A stretch of 64,000 nucleotides of DNA from Pontibacter ummariensis. GTDB lineage: Bacteria; Bacteroidota; Bacteroidia; Cytophagales; Hymenobacteraceae. A program made the position numbers and the translations under genes. Of the stretch, positions 16,377-24,416 are shown in pieces. Location of the stretch: the NCBI RefSeq assembly GCF_900188175.1, contig NZ_FZOQ01000008.1, forward strand, positions 1 through 64,000, read 5' to 3'. Position 1 is the first letter of the stretch. Each line of letters opens with the position of its first letter. The notes under the pieces are model-generated. The model did not search any database. It was given only the letters and a program-made list of their open reading frames with translations, and had not been told where the DNA came from.

Positions 16377-17228
16377 TTAATAGGTATACCTGTCGATGAA
16401 GGACTGTACCCACGGATATAACTCCAGCTTGGTAGCACGTTCTAACGGCATGCCAGACGCATGGTACACGTAGCTGTAGAACTCCTTGCCTGAACCGGGG
16501 TCTTTATAACCAGGGTTGTTTACAAACAGCTTGATACCTGGCAGGTAATAGGAGCTGTTTGTTAAAGGCAACGGGTTCTGCTTCTCGTCGAAGCTGCCCC
16601 ACTTGATAACAGATGGCTGCCCCATGTCTTCCATTCGGTTGCTCGTAGACCAGGTCTGCACCAACTCCACCATGTTGCCGTTGGCATCATACTTATATTC
16701 TATGATGCCCAGTTTACCCGCATCGGTAGTGGCATAACTCATCACAGTTTCCTTTACCAGCTTGTCTTCCTGGTATTCAAATTTGTAGCGGTAGTTTACC
16801 AGGTTTTCGCCGTAATAGCGTACCGCCTCTACCACTTTGTCTCCTTCGTAAGTATAGAGCATGTAGTTGTTGCCCAGTTTATAATCCAAACGCACGGGTT
16901 TGTTGCTCTCATATTGAATAGTATAGCCGTGCGTGGGCTGATCGGAGTAGCTCACTTCAATCAGGCGGTTCTGGGCGTCATACGTAAACACCTGCGTGCC
17001 GAACTGCTTCACCAGGCTGTTAGCCGTAACAGGCGGCGTGGCAGGTGGTGTTGGCGTACTTGGGGTAGATGGTGTACTAGGAGGTGTGCTGGGGGTAGAG
17101 GGCGTTGTAGGTGTAGTTGGTGTTGTTGGCAGTACGTCTTCCTTGTCGCAAGCGGAGAAGGTAAGGGTGGCCAGGCTAAGCCCGACCAGGAGCAGAAGTT
17201 GATTAGGTTTCATGGCAATGCTTTTCAT
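16377..17228 (-). CDS. Lipoprotein with Thr/Pro linker and YD-like repeats
   Basis: 283 residues from the ATG at 17228; the ATG at 17213 would give an equally good signal peptide. Lipobox TFSAC, then a linker of TTP and STP repeats (about 35 residues), which holds the folded part away from the membrane. The folded part shows FTYDAQNRLIEVSY, YKLGNNYMLYTYEGDKVVE and IEYKYDANGNMVELV, pieces resembling YD/RHS-type beta repeats seen in many Bacteroidota lipoproteins. Likely surface- or periplasm-facing; role unknown. Last gene of a four-gene minus-strand block headed by a lipoprotein and an ECF sigma factor, but separated from the barrel gene by 158 bases with a long hairpin. Confidence 0.7.
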   Translation of the reverse strand: MKSIAMKPNQLLLLVGLSLATLTFSACDKEDVLPTTPTTPTTPSTPSTPPSTPSTPSTPTPPATPPVTANSLVKQFGTQVFTYDAQNRLIEVSYSDQPTHGYTIQYESNKPVRLDYKLGNNYMLYTYEGDKVVEAVRYYGENLVNYRYKFEYQEDKLVKETVMSYATTDAGKLGIIEYKYDANGNMVELVQTWSTSNRMEDMGQPSVIKWGSFDEKQNPLPLTNSSYYLPGIKLFVNNPGYKDPGSGKEFYSYVYHASGMPLERATKLELYPWVQSFIDRYTY

Positions 17229-17324
17229 AGGTTTATTTTGACTGTAAGACCAGCCCATTTCCGAAACCGTTGCCTGGGGCAGAATTAATATTAAAAAATA
17301 TTCTGTGATATGTTATGCCATAAG

Positions 17325-17366
17325 ATAGTAGCGGTGGAGTAGCTACTGCTACTCCACCGCTACTAT
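17325..17366. terminator. 18-bp perfect hairpin between barrel and lipoprotein genes
   Basis: Arms 17325-17342 and 17349-17366 with a 6-nt loop. The T-rich side (ATTATCTGTTTTTG) lies rightward, so a leftward terminator lacks a T-tract; it may be a processing or attenuation stem between the two minus-strand genes. Confidence 0.5.
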
Positions 17367-17386
17367 TATCTGTTTTTGTACCTTGC

Positions 17387-18883
17387 TTAGTGGTTAAACC
17401 TCCTTTTGAGCTGCAGGTTGAGACCCAGGGAGTATGGTTTTAGCCCCAGCGGTTCCCGCTCTTTATAGGTGGATCCCAGGAAGTAGTTTATAGTAGGCAT
17501 TAGTGTTACTTCATAGTTTTCCAGCACCGATACATTATACCCCATACCAAACTGCAGATTATAATTCGACTGCTCCAGGATGTTCTCCACAGAAGGAAAT
17601 TCCACCGTTTCCGTCCAAACTCCATTGCTGTACTGCTTCGTTCTGCCCTTGATAAGTAAGTTAGCGCCTCCGGCAACTGTAATATTCAACCTGCTGTTGC
17701 CTCTTTCCATAAAGTAATATGTGGCCCCCAGGCGGAGTCCTCCATAAGCATAGGAGCTAACCAGTTGGCGCTCCTCTGTTCTAAGTTTGGACTCTATAAC
17801 TATCTGCCTGCCGCCTGTCTGTGAAACGTTGAAGGTATCTATCTCACCTGTGGTAAGCGTATAGGTAACGTTCTCCTTCAGCTGCATCCAGCTCAGGCCT
17901 CCTTCTGCAAATAGTCCTGGAGACAAAACCCGGCTGTAATTCGCGCCAAACTCAAAGCCCATACGTTCGGGATCCAGCTGATTGGCACTGCTTACTTTTG
18001 TTATAAGAATATCATCAGAGGCGTTCGGCACAAATTTTCTGAAAGCATAGCGAGGGGCAAAATATACTCCTGCTGTCCATTCATTCCTGCTATGTTCCTG
18101 CTTTTTCTGCGGAGTTGCCTTGGACTGCTGCTTTTCTTCAACAACAGCTTTTTCAGGTATAGCGGCTGCTTTTGTCTTTTTCTCTTTTGCAGGAGCTACC
18201 GCAGCTACTTCAGCGCCAGTTTTCTCTACTGCAGGAGTTTCTGTATCTCTTGTTTTAGTAGTCTTGTGTTTGCGCGCTTTCTTCTTATCAGGATACGGAA
18301 GAATAGGTGCTTCAGGAAGTAATCTCTTACTGATTTGGCCGCGCGGTATCATGTCTGCGCTATCAGCCACACTAGTGATGCTCACCGATATTACAGGAAG
18401 TTCAAGTATGAATTCTGCCTGAGGCCAGCGCCCTCCGTAAGTATGTTCAGGTGTCGATAAATAAGGTGTGGATGCCCCAGCAGTTAGAGCCGGATTTTCC
18501 TGGAGATCCTGCTGCATTACCTGTTGCTTCTTATCTACCGAGGTCTGAGCAAGCTGCTCTCCGATGTTGCTCTCAGGTACAGGCGGTACCGGAGCGACAG
18601 GCTGTTCTCCATTCACCTTCTCGTTTTTTAGCTTCCTCTTAGCTGACGGAATCTGTGTACTGGCAACCTGGCTTTTGTCAACCTGCCCGATCTCCGGCCC
18701 AGTTTTCATTAATTGATATGTACCTACCAGCAGCAAAAGAAGCAGTGGCAGGAACCACCACGAGCGCCATTTCTGCTTAGGCCTCACTTCAGCCTGTATA
18801 CTCTGCCAGCTTCCCACAGGAGGCTCCTCTTCGAGCTCCAGCATTTTGCGCCTTATCTCTTCAAGTTCTTTTTCTGTTAGCAT
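17387..18883 (-). CDS. Anti-sigma-like membrane protein with outer-membrane barrel domain
   Basis: 498 residues. Residues 1-40 are charged and would be cytoplasmic (LTEKELEEIRRKMLELEEEP, PVGSWQSI). A transmembrane segment follows at about 42-60 (WWFLPLLLLLLVGTYQLM). Then comes a long low-complexity Lys/Glu/Ala-rich spacer (about 190-265), and from about 270 a beta-barrel-like domain (WTAGVYFAPRYAFRKFVP, ANYSRVLSPGLFAEGGLSWM, FGMGYNVSVLENYEVTLMPT). Its first seven bases overlap the end of the ECF sigma gene, so translation is coupled. In Bacteroidota such proteins sit next to ECF factors and are taken as anti-sigma/sensor fusions; that role is inferred from context. Confidence 0.75.
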   Translation of the reverse strand: MLTEKELEEIRRKMLELEEEPPVGSWQSIQAEVRPKQKWRSWWFLPLLLLLLVGTYQLMKTGPEIGQVDKSQVASTQIPSAKRKLKNEKVNGEQPVAPVPPVPESNIGEQLAQTSVDKKQQVMQQDLQENPALTAGASTPYLSTPEHTYGGRWPQAEFILELPVISVSITSVADSADMIPRGQISKRLLPEAPILPYPDKKKARKHKTTKTRDTETPAVEKTGAEVAAVAPAKEKKTKAAAIPEKAVVEEKQQSKATPQKKQEHSRNEWTAGVYFAPRYAFRKFVPNASDDILITKVSSANQLDPERMGFEFGANYSRVLSPGLFAEGGLSWMQLKENVTYTLTTGEIDTFNVSQTGGRQIVIESKLRTEERQLVSSYAYGGLRLGATYYFMERGNSRLNITVAGGANLLIKGRTKQYSNGVWTETVEFPSVENILEQSNYNLQFGMGYNVSVLENYEVTLMPTINYFLGSTYKEREPLGLKPYSLGLNLQLKRRFNH

Positions 18884-19419
18884 GCCTCAGAGATTTGTTG
18901 TTTCAAAAGGATCTTTTTCAAAAAGCTTTTCGCTTTCGCCAGTTGCGATTTTGAGGTACCCTCCGCAATGTTCAGTGCCTCACCAATCTCACGATGGTTG
19001 TAGCCTTCCACGACATAAAGGTTAAAAACCAGCTTATACCCTTCTGGCATAAGATTAATAAGCGCTTGCAGCTCCTGCCCCGAAATCTGGCTGATGATGT
19101 CTTCGGTAGAGGGAGTGCTTTCTTCAATGGTGCTGTAATCCAGCTGTTCCTGGTACTTGCGGTTCTTGTGGTAATGGTTGATAGCTGTATTCACAAATAT
19201 CCGCCTAACCCATCCTTCAAAAGAGCCACCACTATACGAGTCGATGTGCTTAAACACCTTCACAAAAGCCTCGTGAAAAATGTCTTCCGCTTCGAATCTG
19301 GAACTAGTATAACGCACGCACACCGCCATCATCCGCCGGGAGTACAGCTGGTACAGCTTCTCCTGCGATGACGCTTTGCCCTCCTTGCATCCAGCTATAA
19401 TTTCCTCTTCAGATAGCAC
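18877..19419 (-). CDS. ECF RNA polymerase sigma-70 factor
   Basis: 180 residues. Region 2 at about 20-85: YSRRMMAVCVRYTSSRFEAE, then DIFHEAFVKVFKHIDSYSGG and SFEGWVRRIFVNTAINHYHK. Region 4 at about 118-175: LINLMPEGYKLVFNLYVVEG, YNHREIGEALNIAEGTSKSQ, the helix-turn-helix that reads the -35 element. No regions 1.1 or 3, as expected for the extracytoplasmic-function class of Bacteroidota. Its stop overlaps the start of the membrane-anchored barrel protein, the presumed anti-sigma partner. Targets unknown; autoregulation of this block is a reasonable guess. Confidence 0.93.
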   Translation of the reverse strand: MLSEEEIIAGCKEGKASSQEKLYQLYSRRMMAVCVRYTSSRFEAEDIFHEAFVKVFKHIDSYSGGSFEGWVRRIFVNTAINHYHKNRKYQEQLDYSTIEESTPSTEDIISQISGQELQALINLMPEGYKLVFNLYVVEGYNHREIGEALNIAEGTSKSQLAKAKSFLKKILLKQQISEAC

Positions 19420-19494
19420 GTAAATCTGTTTCGATATAATGTGGCACTAGTTAATCCTATCAATACTCCCAGAACGAATCAAATGCGCTTAGCT

Positions 19495-20208
19495 CTACTT
19501 AACTACTATCTTCACCTTTACTTCCTGATAGTAATTGGCATTTTCACCATCCCAGCCATTAGGATAAACCCGATAGGTAAAAGAATCTTCTCCTCTGAAA
19601 TTTTTATTGGGGTAATAGACATAGAGAATATTCTTTTCACCTTCAAAATAATCCACAGTTTTTATTACACCATTTTCTGGGTGCCAGTACTTAGTGCCAA
19701 AATTGTAAGTACCCTTACAGATACTATCATTTAAGAACAGCCTCACTCCTTTAGAAGGCTTATTTACTGTGGTGATGATAGAGTCGGCTCCGAGTTGAAA
19801 AGTGCAGTTAGTGAAATCTGGACGATTGTCCACAACAAGCTTTATCTTCGCAGTTTTACAAGTCCCCCCGTTGCATACTTCGTAAGTAAGACTATCTAAG
19901 CCTACATAACCTGGTTTAGGTTTATAGCCCATGATCTTTTCACTGTCGTTTGCATAATTAGGGTAAATTTCCCCGTGCACCGGTTGGCTATAGGTTATCT
20001 TCTCATATACCTCTACTGTATCGTTCACAGCGCTCCAAACTCTGCTGTCTTGGTCATTATATACATAGAGCAGGTCATCGTTCAGCTTGAAGTTTGTGAA
20101 GGAAACCGGCGCTACATCCTCCTCTACCTGCTCACAGCCCCAGAGCGCCAGAGCGGCACTCGCCAGAGCCAGGAAAAACGCTTGGCGAACAGTTATATGT
20201 TTTCTCAT
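19495..20208 (-). CDS. Cadherin-like/Ig-like lipoprotein
   Basis: 237 residues from the ATG at 20208, chosen because it begins a compact lipoprotein signal peptide (MRKHITVRQAFFLALASAAL, then ALWGC). The frame is open 46 codons further up, but that part reads through non-coding sequence. The mature protein has two related beta-sandwich units; GYVGLDSLTYEVCNGGTCKT and FRGEDSFTYRVYPNGWDGEN are the G-x-D-S-x-T-Y-x-V motif of tandem Big/cadherin-like domains found in Bacteroidota surface proteins. Probably exported adhesion-type or sensing lipoprotein. It lies 75 bases upstream of the ECF sigma gene in the same direction and may belong to its regulon. Confidence 0.75.
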   Translation of the reverse strand: MRKHITVRQAFFLALASAALALWGCEQVEEDVAPVSFTNFKLNDDLLYVYNDQDSRVWSAVNDTVEVYEKITYSQPVHGEIYPNYANDSEKIMGYKPKPGYVGLDSLTYEVCNGGTCKTAKIKLVVDNRPDFTNCTFQLGADSIITTVNKPSKGVRLFLNDSICKGTYNFGTKYWHPENGVIKTVDYFEGEKNILYVYYPNKNFRGEDSFTYRVYPNGWDGENANYYQEVKVKIVVK

Positions 20209-20362
20209 CAGGTTATCTTTTTGTTTCTGGGGGTAAGACAGGGGGAGGTGTGAAAGCGTTGCCCGGAATACCGGAATAAAGATAGATTTTTTTGTTTCAG
20301 GTTGTTTCTGCACCTGTAGTATGCCATCATAATGTTTTTGGAACACTAAGGCGTCTTATTTT

Positions 20363-20920
20363 ATCCTTACCTTTGGCCATGGATTTTGTGACGATAGACT
20401 TTGAGACGGCGACGCCGCAGCGGGACAGCCCCTGTGAGGTCGGTGTGACCGTGGTGCGGGGGAAGCAACTGGTAGAGACCCGCTCCTGGCTAATCAAGCC
20501 TTTGTATTACCCGCACTTCAGTTCTTTTAATGTGGCGGTGCACGGCATTCGGCCCTCCGACGTAAAAGACCAGCCGGATTTCCGGGAGCTGTGGCCGGTG
20601 CTGCTGCCCTACCTGGAAGGACAGTTCCTGATTGCCCATAATGCCAGCTTCGACATGAACGTGCTGCGTAAAACGCTGGCTACGTACAACATCCCCCTAC
20701 CGGAGGCGCGCTATGCCGGCAGCCTGAAGTTCTCCAAGAGCGTCTGGAAAGGCATGAGCCGCTACGACCTGAAAACGCTCTGCAACCTGCACCGGATCGA
20801 TTTCCTGCACCACCGCGCCGCCTCGGATGCCCATGCCTGCGCCGCCTTGTCCGTCAAGGCCCTCGACTTAACGGGTACTACCTCCGAAGAAGAGTTCTCC
20901 GTTAAAATGGGCAGCAAGAT
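20363..20920 (+). repeat. 558-bp direct repeat, copy 2
   Basis: Second copy of 15717-16274, offset exactly 4646 bases. Differences noticed: three synonymous changes, one Thr to Ser and one Phe to Val near the C-terminus. Confidence 0.92.
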
Positions 20921-20936
20921 CAGTCGCCTCTGCTAA
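20379..20936 (+). CDS. DnaQ-like 3'-5' exonuclease, copy 2
   Basis: 185 residues from the ATG at 20379. All DEDDh metal ligands of copy 1 are kept (Asp7, Glu9, Asp92, His145, Asp150), so both copies should be active. Identity with copy 1 ends three codons before its stop, giving this copy its own tail ISRLC. A strong intrinsic terminator follows at 20976-21014, which copy 1 lacks; copy 2 may therefore be the original locus. Start at 20379 is set by the shared ATG; upstream in-frame codons are not conserved between copies. Confidence 0.9.
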   Translation: MDFVTIDFETATPQRDSPCEVGVTVVRGKQLVETRSWLIKPLYYPHFSSFNVAVHGIRPSDVKDQPDFRELWPVLLPYLEGQFLIAHNASFDMNVLRKTLATYNIPLPEARYAGSLKFSKSVWKGMSRYDLKTLCNLHRIDFLHHRAASDAHACAALSVKALDLTGTTSEEEFSVKMGSKISRLC

Positions 20937-21274
20937 TCCCTTTTGCAGCTATTTGCTGGCAACACCTTATATGCGAACAGCCGCTTTCCCTCGGGAGTGT
21001 GGCTGTTTTTTTTTGGCTGGTATAAGTTCGGAAACCATGCAGCGGAACAGATTAACGGCTACAACAAAGGCCCAGGTGTACGCACTTATCTTCCTACGCA
21101 CAGTACGATTCTTTGTCAAAAGAGCCTCTTTTGCCTCTTGTCCCGCTGCCGTTTTGGCGTGTTCTACGTATAACTTTCTACCTTCTGCTACATCTTCCTC
21201 CCTCATTTATCAAGTGATGGTATTGTTTATTCGTTTTTATTAAAGCTGGGGATAAGTCGGTACCCGGAACATCC
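20937..21274. other. Intergenic region with strong terminator
   Basis: About 340 bases; after the terminator at 20976-21014 nothing further is recognised except the expected promoter region of cyanophycin synthetase. Short frames here lack coding character. Confidence 0.5.
20976..21014 (+). terminator. Intrinsic terminator after exonuclease copy 2
   Basis: Stem AACAGCC/GGCTGTT (20976-20982 with 21001-21007), extendable by a G-T and a C-G pair, followed directly by a run of nine T. Confidence 0.85.
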
Positions 21275-23902
21275 ATGAAAATCCTTGAACTTAAAATAAT
21301 GCGCGGGCCAAACTACTGGTCCATCAAGCATCCGAAGATCATCGTACTGAAACTGGACCTCCAGGACCTGCAGGATACCCAGACGAACGAAATACCAAAC
21401 CTGGAGCAGAAGCTATTGAAGCTGCTCCCCGGCCTTTACAGGCACCGCTCCTCCGAGGGCACCGAAGGGGGCTTTATCCGGCTGGTGAACGAAGGGACCA
21501 CGCTGAGCAAGGTCGTGCAGCACGTTGCCCTGGAACTGCAAACCATCGCAGGCATGGACAGCGGCTACGGCAGGCGCTATGCCTCCAGCCAGCCGGGGGT
21601 GGACTTCGTCGTGTTCTCCTACCAGCAGGAACGGGCGGGCGAATACGCTGCCGAGGCGGCCGTACGCATTACCGGGGCCCTGGCCCGTGGGGAGCGGGTG
21701 AGCGTGATCCAGGACGTGGCGAAGCTGCACCAGATACGGGAAGACGAGTATTTCGGGCCAACGACCGAGGCCATTGTACAGGAGGCCGTGAACCGCGACA
21801 TCCCCTATATCCAGAACAGACAGAGCGGGCTCATCCACTTGGGCTATGGCATTTACCAGAAGCGTATACAGGCGGCCATGAGCAGCAATACCTCCTGCTT
21901 TGCGGTAGAGAGTGCCGGCGACAAAAACGTCACGAAGCGGATACTGGCGGAAGCAGGCATCCCCGTGCCACAGGGCCGCACAGTGTCTAACACGCGCGAA
22001 CTGGAAGAGGCGGTGGACGAGTTAGGCTACCCACTCGTCACCAAGCCCCTGAACGGCAACCAGGGCAAGGGGGCCAGCATCAACATCCCGAACTGGAAGG
22101 AGGCACAGAAAGGCTTCGCAGAGGCAAAACGCTACGCCGAGGCCGTGATGGTAGAGCAGTTCATAGCCGGCTTCGACTACCGGCTGCTCGTGATCGACGG
22201 CAAGTTCACCGCCGCTGCCAAACGTACTCCGGCCATGGTGACCGGCGATGGTACCGCTACGATCCGCCAGCTGGTAAACGCAGTAAACAAAGACCCGCGC
22301 CGGGGGGTGGGCCACGAGAAGGCGCTCACGCACATCAAGATCGACAAGATCAGCCGCGGCATCCTGCGCGAAAAAGGCCTTACCTTAGATTCCGTGCTCC
22401 CCAAGGGCCAGGTGCTGTACCTGAAAAACACGGCCAACCTGAGCACCGGCGGCACGGCTACCGATGTCACAGATGTCGTGCACCCTTACAACGTGCTGAT
22501 GGCCGAGCGCATTGCCGGCATCATCGGCCTGGATATTTGCGGGGTCGACGTGATGACCTCCGACATCGCCATCCCCTTACCTGAAACCCGGGGGGCCGTG
22601 ATAGAGGTGAACGCCGCGCCGGGGCTGCGGATGCACATCTCCCCTACCGAGGGCCTGCCGCGCAACGTGGCCGAGCCAATCATCAACATGCTGTTCCCCT
22701 ACGGCTGCCCCTCCCGCATTCCCATTGTGGCGGTAACGGGCACCAACGGCAAGACCACCACCACCCGCCTGATTGCCCATATCCTCCAGTTCAAAGGCCA
22801 CAAGGTGGGCTATACCACCACCGACGGCATTTACATACAGGGCCGCAAGATCATTAAAGGCGACACCACGGGCTCCTACAGCAGCGAGTTTGTGCTGAAA
22901 GACCCGACCGTGAACTATGCGGTGCTGGAGTGCGCCCGGGGCGGTTTGCTGCGCTCGGGCCTGGCCTTTACGCAATGCGATATCGGGGTGGTGATGAACG
23001 TGACGGAAGACCACCTGGGGCTGGGCGACATCAATACCGTGGAGGACATGGCCAAGGTAAAGGGCGTGATTCCCAAAACAGTGTGCCCGGATGGCTATGC
23101 CGTGCTGAACGCCGACGACGACCTGGTGTACGGCATGGCCAGTGGCCTCCGCTGCAAAGTGGCCTTCTTTAGCCTGGACGAGTCGAATCCGCGCATCATC
23201 GAGCACACGGCCAAAGGCGGACTGGCGGCGGTGTTCGAAGACGGCTATATCTCTATCTTCAAGAACACCTACAAGATCCGGATCGACCGGGTAGCGGACA
23301 TACCGCTTACCTTCGGGGGCAAGGCCCGCTTCAACATCTACAATGTGCTGGCGGCTACCCTGGCAGCTTATATCTCGCACATGGAGGTAAACGAGATCAA
23401 GACGGCGCTGCGCACCTTTATCCCCTCGCCGGAGACCACCCCAGGCCGCATGAACCTGTTTCACCTGCCGCATGCCGAGGTGCTGGTGGACTATGCCCAT
23501 AACATTGCCGCCATGCAGGCCATCGGGGAGTTTGTCAGCCAAACCGAAGCGAGCACCAAGATCGGGATCATCGCCGGCATTGGCGACCGCCGCGACGAGG
23601 ACACGAAAGAGGTAGGCCGTATTGCCGCCGAGGTATTTGATCAGATCATCATCCGGCAGGACAAAGACCTGCGCGGGCGCGCCGGCAAAGAGATCAACAG
23701 CCTCTTGAAGGAGGGAATTTTTGCGGTAAAACCAGAGCTGGAACCTCTTGAGATAAATCAGGAAACACGGGCCCTGGCCTATGCCCTGGAGTATGCACCG
23801 GACGGCGCTTTCATTGCCCTTTTCTCGGAGGACATCCCGGAAGCAGTAAAGCTGGTGGAGAATTTCCGGGTGATCCAGCACCGGAAGTCGGCGATGGAGT
23901 AA
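21275..23902 (+). CDS. cphA: Cyanophycin synthetase
   Basis: 875 residues, the standard length. Order of domains: an N-terminal CphA-specific domain (1 to about 165, with SSEGTEGGFIRLVNEGTTLS), an ATP-grasp ligase (about 210-480, KRILAEAGIPVPQG, PLVTKPLNGNQGKGASI, VEQFIAGFDYRLLVIDGKF, IEVNAAPGLRMH), and a Mur-ligase-like domain (about 485-875) with the P-loop GTNGKTTTTR near 489 and LVDYAHN. The enzyme builds multi-L-arginyl-poly-L-aspartate, a cytoplasmic nitrogen reserve, adding Asp with the ATP-grasp and Arg with the Mur-like site. Neither cyanophycinase nor isoaspartyl dipeptidase is adjacent, so breakdown genes must be elsewhere or absent. Confidence 0.95.
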   Translation: MKILELKIMRGPNYWSIKHPKIIVLKLDLQDLQDTQTNEIPNLEQKLLKLLPGLYRHRSSEGTEGGFIRLVNEGTTLSKVVQHVALELQTIAGMDSGYGRRYASSQPGVDFVVFSYQQERAGEYAAEAAVRITGALARGERVSVIQDVAKLHQIREDEYFGPTTEAIVQEAVNRDIPYIQNRQSGLIHLGYGIYQKRIQAAMSSNTSCFAVESAGDKNVTKRILAEAGIPVPQGRTVSNTRELEEAVDELGYPLVTKPLNGNQGKGASINIPNWKEAQKGFAEAKRYAEAVMVEQFIAGFDYRLLVIDGKFTAAAKRTPAMVTGDGTATIRQLVNAVNKDPRRGVGHEKALTHIKIDKISRGILREKGLTLDSVLPKGQVLYLKNTANLSTGGTATDVTDVVHPYNVLMAERIAGIIGLDICGVDVMTSDIAIPLPETRGAVIEVNAAPGLRMHISPTEGLPRNVAEPIINMLFPYGCPSRIPIVAVTGTNGKTTTTRLIAHILQFKGHKVGYTTTDGIYIQGRKIIKGDTTGSYSSEFVLKDPTVNYAVLECARGGLLRSGLAFTQCDIGVVMNVTEDHLGLGDINTVEDMAKVKGVIPKTVCPDGYAVLNADDDLVYGMASGLRCKVAFFSLDESNPRIIEHTAKGGLAAVFEDGYISIFKNTYKIRIDRVADIPLTFGGKARFNIYNVLAATLAAYISHMEVNEIKTALRTFIPSPETTPGRMNLFHLPHAEVLVDYAHNIAAMQAIGEFVSQTEASTKIGIIAGIGDRRDEDTKEVGRIAAEVFDQIIIRQDKDLRGRAGKEINSLLKEGIFAVKPELEPLEINQETRALAYALEYAPDGAFIALFSEDIPEAVKLVENFRVIQHRKSAME

Positions 23903-24059
23903 GAAGTTGCAAGCATGGGCAAGGGTTTGATTTGAATAAATTGGCGTTGTGGTGGCTTATTCAAGGGCTCATGAATTCACTGTTGTTACTTCTGTTCGTT
24001 GTCCGAGCTGATGTTTTACTGCAGAACTCTCGCAGGTTATGAGAGGGCACTGGCAGTTT

Positions 24060-24210
24060 CTTGTCTAAGTTGGCGTAGGGTCTGCTTATCCACGGCTCTA
24101 ATGAAGCCCTTTTGCATAGAGGAGGGCTTTGCGCTCCCCGTCTGGGGTAGGGGCCTTTCTGAAGCGAGGGCGGGTTTTCCTGCTCAGCGCTGCCGGGGCT
24201 AGGGCCTCAC
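24060..24210 (+). repeat. Dispersed intergenic repeat R1, copy B
   Basis: Shares TTGTCTAAGTTGGCGTAGGG, GCGCTCCCCGTCTGGGG and TAGGGGCCTTTCTGAAGCGA with copy A, in the same order; more diverged in the middle. Confidence 0.6.
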
Positions 24211-24261
24211 GGTTTCGTTTCCTGCCAGAGCCCCTCTGTTCAGCATTGTCTTTCGTGCACT

Positions 24262-24300
24262 CCCCTCCTTATTTAAGGAGGGGTGCCGAAGGCGGGGTGG
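24262..24300. repeat. Short palindromic GC-rich repeat (family R3)
   Basis: 10-bp arms (24262-24271 and 24274-24283) of CCCCTCCTTA type, then GCCGAAGGCGGGGTGG. The same style of CCCCTCC/GGAGGGG unit occurs at 36541-36570 and 36961-36994. Confidence 0.5.
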
Positions 24301-24416
24301 TTCATCTCTTTTCGAGGGCCCCTCCCCTGGCGCCTTCGCCCCTGCTCCACACCACCTCTCCGGAAGGGTCTTGTCCAAATCAACCGGAGAGGTCACCGCA
24401 CAGGGATTCTTCTCTA

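Larger units (their letters stand above)
23903..24416. other. Intergenic region carrying repeat copy B
   Basis: About 510 bases holding repeat R1 copy B and, from 24262, a short hairpin followed by a Bacteroidota-type GC-rich repeat (GGAGGGGTGCCGAAGGCGGG). No gene. Confidence 0.55.

Noticed and set aside
15717-20920. Composite transposon or insertion sequence
   Set aside because: The flanking copies are exonuclease genes, without transposase, terminal inverted repeats or target duplications. A plain duplication explains them better.
22577-23881. Long minus-strand open frame (434 codons) opposite cphA, and similar ones at 30324-31355, 12309-13058 and 37378-38043
   Set aside because: All lie antisense to genes with complete family motifs. 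GC-rich coding sequence suppresses stops on the other strand, and the translations lack any recognisable domain.
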